A DNA stretch of 64,000 nt, taken from positions 992,001 through 1,056,000 of the forward strand of contig PPXM03000001.1 of the NCBI GenBank assembly GCA_003707065.3, in the 5' to 3' direction. A program made the translations under genes and the position numbers. Below the pieces are notes generated by a model. It was not told the DNA's origin. It did no database searches and saw nothing but the letters and a program-made list of their open reading frames with translations. Source of the stretch: Trigonopsis variabilis (taxonomy: Eukaryota; Ascomycota; Trigonopsidomycetes; Trigonopsidales; Trigonopsidaceae). This document shows, piece after piece, positions 56,074 to 64,000 of this stretch (the stretch's first letter is position 1; each line of letters opens with the position of its first letter).

Positions 56074-57570
56074 TTAGGTCCGAGAATCATCACCGTTGAG
56101 AAGACTAGAGTTAGAAGCGAAAGGCAGGGAGACGTACGAATATTGCTTGACAAGAGTGCACTCGCCGCCAGACTCCAGGTCGACCTGGAAGAGATAAAAG
56201 TACCCTTCGGCGGTGACGACGTAGAGCTGGTTCTGGCGAGGATTGAGCGCCACGGCGGTCTTGACCCCGGGAGAAGACGGGATTTTGACCGAGACAAAGT
56301 CTCGCTGGGGCTCCCACATCTCGCTTACAGACGCCGGCAGGTAGGAGCCCACCGCTCCTGCGATGTTTTTGCCAATTGAACGAGATGAGCGTCGCACAAA
56401 ACTACTAGAAATTAGTCATCAAACCAAGCTCAGCCAAGGACACGTACGCTACCGTTGGACTATTGTGGCGCCTCATTTCCACCTGGGCGTCCGTCTCGTA
56501 GTCGGCTGATAGTGTCGACGACGCTGGCGAGCGGGTGCTGTCGGTGCTTTTTCGCTGTCGAGACAGTTCGAGCTCTTTGAGCCGGTTTTCGGGGCTGGTG
56601 AGCCGGAATATGTGAATTGTTTCAGTCGCTGAAGAGACGCAGAGGAAACGAGAGCCCAGGTCGAAGGATAGAGAGTAGATTTGGGCGGGGTAGGTTCCTC
56701 GACGGAAGTGGAATAATCGAGCTGCCCCCGGGACCGAAAATACTCTAATAACAGTGCCTTTCTCGGACGCAGTCGCCAAAAGAGTGCCCTCTGAGTTTAA
56801 AGCGGCCGTGGCCAGCGGGGATTTGTGGGCCTCGATGACATTGACCGTCTGTAATGCAAGGACGTCAAATAGAAGGATATCTCCATTTTTACTGGTGCTC
56901 ACAGGACCGTGCCTGGGAACATGTGAAGGCGGAGCTAACGAAGACGGAGGAGATGGAGTAGGGGAGGGATAAGCAATGTAGCAGTGATCAGGAGAAGACG
57001 AGAGAGCGCAGATTGCTATAGACGAGTCAGCCTTGGATTGTCAAACTCTTACCGTTGGGATTGGGGCTTGTTTCGATGGAATGCAGGAGCCTCATCGTGG
57101 TGATATCATAAATATAAATCTGCTCCTCCAGCACCACCACCAAGCGCTTCCGGTTCATTTTAACAGCCAGCACCGTCGTAGGAAAGGTCAATTCACATAT
57201 GGTAGTCTGGCGCTGAAACAGTTAACGGTCATGTTTTTAATGCCATACCTTGGTGTTGATGATATGGAGCCGTCTCGGCGACAGCGTTGGCTGGTCGCCC
57301 ATTCCCACTAGAGCGATGAGAGAGGTCGAAAACAGCATCTCGACAATGGCTTATGTTAATCAGACAGACAAAGTCTTTTATATACCGATTCCGCCTTCGT
57401 CTGGATGGTCAGTCATGTCATCTATACCGGCGGGACTTACTTTGGCTATAACATTTCCCAAAGGGATCGCAGTTGTATATCCTATATCCCGCACGCGTTC
57501 CAATTGAAAAACACGTGTAATCTTGGTTAAATGATACGAAATTTATCGAATCATATCGTAAAGCGGCCAT
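56074..57570 (-). CDS. ATG18: Autophagy PROPPIN Atg18
   Basis: Seven exons: 57441-57570, 57386-57400, 57249-57349, 57053-57212, 56448-57015, 56138-56404, 56074-56104; introns 40, 36, 36, 37, 43 and 33 nt; 423 residues. Seven-bladed propeller: [52 protein letters not shown], and the phosphoinositide-binding FRRG motif in [16 protein letters not shown]. After a Ser-rich loop comes [20 protein letters not shown], a strong Atg18 marker. It binds PI3P and PI(3,5)P2 to drive autophagy and vacuole fission. Exon 2 has only 15 nt and restores the conserved NEGGIAIVEML junction. Divergent from TYW4. Confidence 0.93.
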
Positions 57571-57748
57571 GGCCGCTGGATGTATATATGGTTGCCACGT
57601 CTCACCTGCGCAGCGATGAATTAGCGGCGGCCAGTTTAGAAAGGGCCCCATCCTAAGAGTTAGTAAGGACAAGTATCGTGGGCTCATCCGTCCTGGAGAT
57701 CAAACAAGACAGGGACGCTGTCTACATTACATCTTACATGAGCTTGCA

Positions 57749-60700
57749 ATGAGCGACAAAGACACTGGTGAAAGGCAGCTGAGCGCTCGCACGACGAGAG
57801 ATCAAACGACCCAAGATGCAGACCCAAAAAATGGATCTCGAACTGCCTTGGATATAAACGGGACCCAAACTAAAAGAGACGTGTCGATCCAGCTTACAAA
57901 CTCTTCTTCAATTGTCTCGAAGCGGTCGGTGGAGCGATTGTACCGATCGGGAGAAGAGTGGTTTCGTTCGTTTGTCAAGAAACCGATCAGGAGGACTCCT
58001 ATAATCAATCGAGGGTACTGGATTCGCATGCATGCTATAGAATCGTGCATTGAGCGGGTATTTGATCTTTATTTCGGCCTCGTATTGACTTTTAGAGCCT
58101 TGAGAACGATCCTACGCGAGTCAAGGTCATTATAAACCTTGGCTGTGGCTAGTATGTATATTATTTCTCTTAACTTACTCGCAGCGACCCTACTCCTTTT
58201 AGATACCTCTCGCGACGGGTGAAGAATACCATTTTCATAGACGTTGACTATCCCAGTCTAATTGAGCAGAAAGTCGAGATCATCAGATCCACTGCCCACT
58301 TGAATGAGGTGCTGAGTAACATCAATATCAGTAAGCCCGGGCAGAAGGGGATAATGCTGTCTTCTGATCATTACTATGCCGTGGGTTGCGATCTCAAGAA
58401 TTTCGATCAGCTTGAGAAGCTCCTGGAGCCTCTGGGTTTGCAAGACCACATTGTCCATTTCATCGCCGAAGTCTCGATTGCGTACATGAAAGTTTCAGAC
58501 GCTGACCGTGTCGTTTATATGGCCAGTCGGTTCTACCCTGACTGCCGCTTCACGTTGCTGGAACAGATAACTCCTGCAGGCGAAGACCATCCGTTCACTC
58601 AGACGATGATCCAGCATTTCAAAAATATCGGGACGCCCCTGAAGTGTCTATTGAGATACCCAACTGTGGATCAACAGACCGAGAGATTCCTCAGCCGCGG
58701 CTGGGCGCATTGCCATGCACTGGATCTCAAACATTACTGGGACAGCTACGTTTCTCTGGAGGAGAAAGGCTACGTCTCATCCATAGAGCCATTCGATGAA
58801 TGGGAAGAGCTATTTCTTTTTCTCCAGCACTATGTCATCTTGACCGCGTCCTCGACTTCTTGCCCCCAGTTTCCCTCGTCTCAGAAACAGCCGCCTGGAG
58901 GCCCTCTATCAGAAGAGGTTGTGCTACTGTCGACTCTGTCGAATCCAAAGCTGCACAGACGTATGCTTGCTGCGGCGCCTTTGACTGGATACAAATTTCT
59001 TTCCTGTGGCGGGCTAACCGGGACCAAAAGAGTGTTTGAGCCCTTGCTGACCTTTAATTCTGATCACGAGACTCTGGATGAGGTCGTCGTTCCTTCTCTT
59101 AGGCGTCTAACCAGTATTGGCGAACGGGTGGGGCATACGACTACAGCTCTTGATGACTCGAGTGTCTTATTGGTTGGCGGGCGCTCGACGCCAAACAAGC
59201 CTTTAAAAGACTGTTTTCTATTCCGCAATGGCGTCTGGCAGCCAACCGAGGCTCTGCCAGAGCCACGATTTAGGCACTGCGCAGTGTCGCTGGGAGACTC
59301 TGTTCTTGTCTTTGGTGGCGCTCCGCAGACAGAGACTTGGCTCTTGTGGAGGAATGGTAAATGGAATACAGTGAACTGCAGCTCCACAATAGCATGTCTG
59401 CTGTCGGCTACTATGGTCCAGACTAAAAAGGACCAAGGCATCCTTTTTGGCGGGTTACTACCCGATTATAGCTTTAACACTTGTGTGTGGAAGTGGCATT
59501 TGGTGGACAATACGGTTGATATTACTCGACTAGGCCATTTGGAGAGCCCATGGATGGCACGGTTTGGTGCCCAGGCTGTGGTTCTCGGAGACGACCAGAT
59601 CTTGGTAGCTGGAGGCATCCTAGACACTGCTTTGTTGAGCAATAGTCGAACCCTGATGAAGCTGACGATAAGTAGCGGGCAAATAAACTTCATCCAACCT
59701 GATTTGCATGGACGAATGCCTTTGTTGTGCTCCTTTGCATTGGTCCCTGTATCGTCTGGCTTTGCCATTGTGGGAGGCGGAGCTGTCTGCTTCTCCTTTG
59801 GGTCATACTGGAACGATGTTGCGTTTGGTTTTCTTCCTTCTCTTGTATCCCAATCCGAGAACACAGCTGGGTCTCTTGAAGGGTGGCAAACGCGACCTAT
59901 CATCTATCAGGAGGCTCCGCGAGAAGCTATAGCGTTTCAGCATGATCTAGAACCAGCATCTATTGCGGAAGCGTGTATCAGTACGGCTGATCAGTGGAAC
60001 GAGATCTATGGTCGTCAGTGGCCAACTGCGTTTCGACGTCTCAATATCGGCCCCTGCGTCAGTCGATGGAGCCCCGAGTATCTAAAGGCTCAGGTGGGGC
60101 CTGAACGCAAGGTTGTGATCCATCAGGCCTACGACGCCAACATGAACTTTCAGACCAAGAACTTTGACTACAAGGAAGTTGGGTTTGGAGAGTTTATCGA
60201 CACTGTGTTTGGCCAGCCTAACGCAAAGGTGTATCTGCGATCGGTGTCTAAAGACAAGCCCAAGGCGAAGCCAGCGACTTTCTACGAAGATTATCCGTCT
60301 CTTGCTGAGGACTTTAGTCTCCCTGAGCCGTTTTTGCCCGTTTTGTGCAACCAGTTCTCCTCTCCGCTGCGCATAAGCAGTCCCAACGTTGGGATGTGGC
60401 TCCATTACGATGTTACTGCCAACATTCTTGTCCAGATTCGCGGGTCGAAACGAGTACGGCTCTATCCGCCGTCGGACGTCGGTCTGCTTGGGTTCAAGGA
60501 AGGGACGTCTTCGAGCGTCATCACCAATATATTCGAATCGTCCCCCAGTGGAACGCATCCTCTAGAGATGATCATGAATCCGGGCGATGCGCTCTTTATT
60601 CCTGCCTGCTGGATCCACGCCACGGTGCCGCTCGATGTCTCCATCTCGATCAATGTTTTCTGGAGGGACCTGGATCCCAAATACTACTCTCCTGGAAGAG

Positions 60701-60846
60701 ACGTATACGGAAACAAGGACCTACGGCCGTACGAAGAAGGGCGGCTGGCCATTGATCGAGTGGCCAAGGGATTTGAAGGCCTCCCTGAAGAAGTGCGGGC
60801 ATTCTACTTGACTCGATTAGCTGACGAGCTTAAGATGGCCAGATAG
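57749..60846 (+). CDS. PPM2: tRNA wybutosine-synthesizing protein 4 (Tyw4/Ppm2)
   Basis: Three exons: 57749-58057, 58096-58151, 58185-60846; introns 38 and 33 nt; 1008 residues. Order: an LCMT-like SAM methyltransferase ([44 protein letters not shown]), then kelch-type repeats ([16 protein letters not shown] and similar), then a JmjC domain ([20 protein letters not shown] ... [20 protein letters not shown]) with the HYD and later His as iron ligands. In yeast Ppm2 methylates and methoxycarbonylates the wybutosine precursor at position 37 of tRNA-Phe. All expected parts are present. Start ATG 57749 gives a 40-residue polar extension. Confidence 0.94.
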
Positions 60847-61237
60847 CCGTTAAGCTCATCCATACACGTTGGTGGCTAGATGGCCATCTGTCCCAACCTG
60901 TTGTTTATGAGCTTAATGGCATCTGTCCCTACCATTGTGTATATACTACTTGTGGATACAACTGGTAACGTAGACGGGAATGATGCCTATTCGGGCACTC
61001 TCTCATCAGCGGCCTTAACGAGGGGACAGTAGACTGACTCCGTACAAATAGCCAGTCTACTCCATGCGAGCAGCGTACATACAACTGGCCGTAAATTGCC
61101 ACCGTAAAGTCTCACTATAACGTCATTAGAGCCCCGCACAAGTGTCTGGCTCAGCTGTCGCCGTAATCTTTAGCTGCTACGGTGCTGTTACCCGACAAAG
61201 CACTGTGACGCAAGACGACGGTGGTGGAACGACAGAT
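60847..61237. other. Intergenic region with a short imperfect duplication
   Basis: The words ATGGCCATCTGTCCCAACC and ATGGCATCTGTCCCTACC lie within 60 nt (60880-60940). Otherwise nothing recognised. Confidence 0.4.
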
Positions 61238-62677
61238 ATGGCAGGTCTACGGGAATTAGATCGGGAAGCCGACTCGCTGGGGTTCGATATACCGGGCGAC
61301 CCCATGAGATATCAGCCTGTGAGAGGTTCGCTTGAGTCTCGGCGGTCGTACGAGCCCAGGCTATCGTTTGAGTCTGACCCGCGGCCCAGCGTCGAAACTC
61401 GGGGATCGGACGAGAGATTTGGGGCAAACAGGCCTGTGGAACAGTTTGACATTGGCGAAGAGTATGTCAAGCAGCAGGACTGGAACAGACCCAGAGGAAA
61501 TCTATGGCGAGTGGCCGCTGGGGTGTCTTCGTTTCTGCTTGTTGGGCTGAACGATGCGTCAATTGGCGCGCTGGTGCCGAGCCTGGAACGGTACTACGAT
61601 ATAGGATACTCGACTGTGTCGCAGGCCTTTCTCAGTCCCATCATTGGATACATTCTGTCGTCGTTGGCGTGCTCGTTCCTGTTTCTGCGTATGGGGATCA
61701 GGGGCGTGACTCTGACCGCGTTGGCGTGCATCCTGTTTTCGTATCTGGTGGCCTCGTCTGCTCCTCCCTGGGCCGTCATGGTGCTTGTCTATCCGCTGAC
61801 TGGGTTTGGCGGAGGATCGACTGACGCCACATACAACATCTGGTGCGGCAAGCTGTACAGTGCCAATGAGATTATGGGCATCTTGCATGCTTCCTTTGGG
61901 CTGGGGGGCGTGCTTGCGCCGTGGATCGTCAATGCGTTGAGCGCAGCAGGGTATCCCTGGTACTACTACTATCGAGTGCTGTCGATAATCATCGTCGTCG
62001 TGGCTGTTATCGTTGGCATTGCCTTCAGGGAAGATAACGGGGCGAAATATAGAAAGGACATGAACATCGATGTGGACAGTGTGGGCTCTGAAGCCTCTTC
62101 AGCCACGCGTGAAGCTCTTAAAAATAAAGTGGTCTGGCGAATGGCTGCCTATCTCTTTTGTTACATTGGCTCTGAGGTCAGTCTCGGCGGCTGGACGCTG
62201 TCCTACATGGTCGATGTCCTGGGCGGCGAAGAACGCGCAATGACAAATGTAGTGTCGGGGTATTGGATTGGCTTGACGGCCGGTCGACTGATCCTGGGGT
62301 TTGTGACTGGCAGAGGCATGGGAGAGAAGAAAAACGCCGCGTTATACATAATTATCAGCCTCTTCCTGCTGGCCATTTTTGTCTTCACCAAGACGATCTG
62401 GGTGGCCGGTCTGGCTGTCTCCCTTCTTGGATTCTTCTACGGACCGCTCTTTCCTACCGCCATGGTCATTGCTAGCCGCGTCCTGCCGGCCAACTCTTCA
62501 GCAGCGGGAATCGGGTTCTCGACAGCCTTGGGCGGCTCAGGAGCGGCCCTTTTTCCGTATCTGACGGGGTTCCTGGCTGAGCATTTTGGACCTGAAATCA
62601 TAGGCTACTTTATGTTTGTCCCTCTTTCTTTGATGCTGGTCACCTGGCTCTTTATGCCTTCAGGCAATGTACGATAG
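61238..62677 (+). CDS. MFS transporter, FHS/Bsc6-like
   Basis: Single exon, 479 residues. A polar N-terminal tail with Arg/Glu/Ser repeats (RRSYEPRLSFESDPRPSVET) precedes twelve predicted membrane segments starting FLLVGLNDASIGALVPSLER. The GFGGGSTDATYNIWCGKLY and ILHASFGLGGVLAPWIV stretches fit the FHS branch of the major facilitator superfamily that includes yeast Bsc6 and bacterial fucose permease. Substrate unknown. ATG 61238 is the first ATG; the frame opens earlier with only GTG. Base composition is GC-richer than the flanks, with many G/C-ending codons. Confidence 0.85.
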   Translation: MAGLRELDREADSLGFDIPGDPMRYQPVRGSLESRRSYEPRLSFESDPRPSVETRGSDERFGANRPVEQFDIGEEYVKQQDWNRPRGNLWRVAAGVSSFLLVGLNDASIGALVPSLERYYDIGYSTVSQAFLSPIIGYILSSLACSFLFLRMGIRGVTLTALACILFSYLVASSAPPWAVMVLVYPLTGFGGGSTDATYNIWCGKLYSANEIMGILHASFGLGGVLAPWIVNALSAAGYPWYYYYRVLSIIIVVVAVIVGIAFREDNGAKYRKDMNIDVDSVGSEASSATREALKNKVVWRMAAYLFCYIGSEVSLGGWTLSYMVDVLGGEERAMTNVVSGYWIGLTAGRLILGFVTGRGMGEKKNAALYIIISLFLLAIFVFTKTIWVAGLAVSLLGFFYGPLFPTAMVIASRVLPANSSAAGIGFSTALGGSGAALFPYLTGFLAEHFGPEIIGYFMFVPLSLMLVTWLFMPSGNVR

Positions 62678-64000
62678 TTCAGTAAACGAGAAAGCATAGA
62701 TGGTCTTTGTAGCAACACGTTTGTAATTCAACAAGATGGCATGTATTTGTGTCGCTCTATCGTAATGAAGGTGAGAAGGCTTCTTGATGCGCGCTGCCAA
62801 ACAGGACAAACCAAGCGGGAATAAGTGCAGCTCAGTATGCGCTCGCCTCTGCACCTCACGTAGAGATGCTCATGCTTGATTATATTAAGTTCAGGATCTA
62901 CAGAACGCATGGTAGTCTCAAGCCTGGCTGGGCCTGATAAGGCCATATCGCATGCTCAGCACCGCTTGGTCGTAATGACTGCTGGCAAAGATTGCAGCCG
63001 AGATATTGAGAGCAAGCAGATATGCTATAGACCCAAAGTCAAGCCTCTTGGTGGTTTGATTCCTAGAAACGAGGGCGCCTTATATCCGTTGCTCTCTTTG
63101 CTCATCTTGCCTTGTTTCGGTCTTATCTCCGTATAGATCTCTCAGACATAGACAGACGAGAGTTCTCAGGCTCTCTAACTATTGCAAGCGTCTTGCCTCG
63201 TGCCTTGTTTCTATAGACTCTTTTGCGTTCATTATCGGTCCAAATGAATCCAGCACAAAAGACCCGGTGAAAGGAGGGAAAGGGAGAATAGCCATTTCAA
63301 GCCAGCTGGCTGGCACTACCATGCTTGTTTCATTATTTTAGGCGGCATGAAGCGCCTCTGAAGCGCGCTCTGCGGAGTTACTTTGGCCTTGCTCTTGCAA
63401 TTGAAGCCTTGCCGTCAGCTTCTCTCCTGCGATATGCCTTGATGGATATCAGCTAATTCAGACCAAGAAGTTTATCAGATCGTCTATAATCGCTTTTCCT
63501 CGTGTTTTGGCAATGGCTAGTTGGTACGCTGGGACGTATTATCTGTCTCGCCCGAGGTGGCAGTTCTAGCGGGTATTTTGATATCTGCTCTCTCGACAAC
63601 TTGCCCTTAACAATTTTACGGCGCTCTTTAGTGAATTGGCTCATCTCGCGGCCCTGTCGAGTTGTGTCGGTTTTGTTTGGATCCGTTTGGTATGATCTTC
63701 GTGTTCTGCCTTAGTTCCATGGAAATGTATCTTAACAAGCAATAGGCGGACTTTCAGCTATGCTTGCATCTCCTTCCAGCTTCATGCCTGCACCACAAGT
63801 CCTCCTTCTCTTGAGAATAGCATTTCTTTGATATTCTTTCTATCTGCTTGGTGCGTCTGTGTCTTGTCGATCTCCGCCTTTCCTCGACTATTATGACCAT
63901 TACAAGCCCACTGTATATCTGTGATATCTTGTTTTCTTGGTATTCTCGAGCGGTTTTGAATCTGCTTTCACTTCGTCCAGTTGGACCGTCCTTGTTAACT
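62678..64000. other. Unassigned right end of the window
   Basis: 1.3 kb without a gene I can support. Frames of 60-90 codons occur on both strands (62876-63136, 63453-63644, 63502-63714) but overlap, share no domain and have no consistent splice structure. It may be a long promoter or leader of a gene beyond the edge. Confidence 0.4.

Overview
The window is a compact nuclear segment of a fungal genome. I count 33 protein genes in 64 kb, roughly one per 1.9 kb, on both strands, with no convincing RNA gene, transposon, virus copy or CRISPR array. The fungal assignment rests on a Zn2Cys6 regulator with a fungal middle-homology domain, a DHA1-type drug/polyamine antiporter, a tRNA wybutosine protein of the methyltransferase-kelch-JmjC type, Atg18, cyclin C, Alg3, Any1 and an Rrt8-like protein. 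A complex I assembly factor (NDUFAF5) and an intact-looking Ku80 argue against Saccharomyces-type yeasts. I could not fix the phylum. The most distinctive trait is the introns: of 65 that I placed by reading-frame continuity and protein similarity, 57 are only 32-48 nt long, with GT(A/G)(A/N)G(T) donors, a CTAAC/CTAAT-like branch site and an AG usually within about 15 nt of it.

Layout, left to right. 0-10 kb: C-terminal end of UBA2 (SUMO E1), a FabG/OAR1-like reductase, an Rrt8/EI24-like membrane protein, importin-9/Kap114, the HORMA protein Rev7, and the EF-hand ATP-Mg/Pi carrier (Sal1/SCaMC). 10-20 kb: cyclin C, the TFIIA small subunit, Alg3, a DHA1 transporter, tRNA methyltransferase Trm13, and the PQ-loop protein Any1 convergent with Hid1. 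20-33 kb: Hid1, a Pgc1-like phospholipase, a 1.3 kb gene-free stretch, a CTK1/CDK12-type kinase, a NADH pyrophosphatase, a membrane-anchored UBL-BAG protein and a WD40 plus inositol 5-phosphatase. 33-44 kb: Rlp24, Ku80, NDUFAF5, an m-AAA protease (Afg3/Yta12) and the Zn2Cys6 regulator. 44-53 kb: ADP/ATP carrier, Kri1, V-ATPase c'' (Vma16), one unrecognised two-exon gene in an AT-richer pocket, and CCT1. 53-64 kb: prolyl-tRNA synthetase, a TMEM42-like protein, Atg18, TYW4, an FHS/Bsc6-like transporter, and 1.3 kb with nothing I can call.

Most neighbours are ordinary housekeeping genes without an operon-like theme. Several are packed very tightly: cyclin C and the SCaMC carrier have start codons 34 nt apart on opposite strands, and the DHA1 and Trm13 stop codons are 12 nt apart. 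Processing is also extreme: cyclin C appears to have an initiator ATG that is its whole first coding exon, and ATG18 and PGC1 each need a 15-nt internal exon. The best candidates for something undescribed are the micro-intron architecture itself and the unknown gene at 49763-50602.
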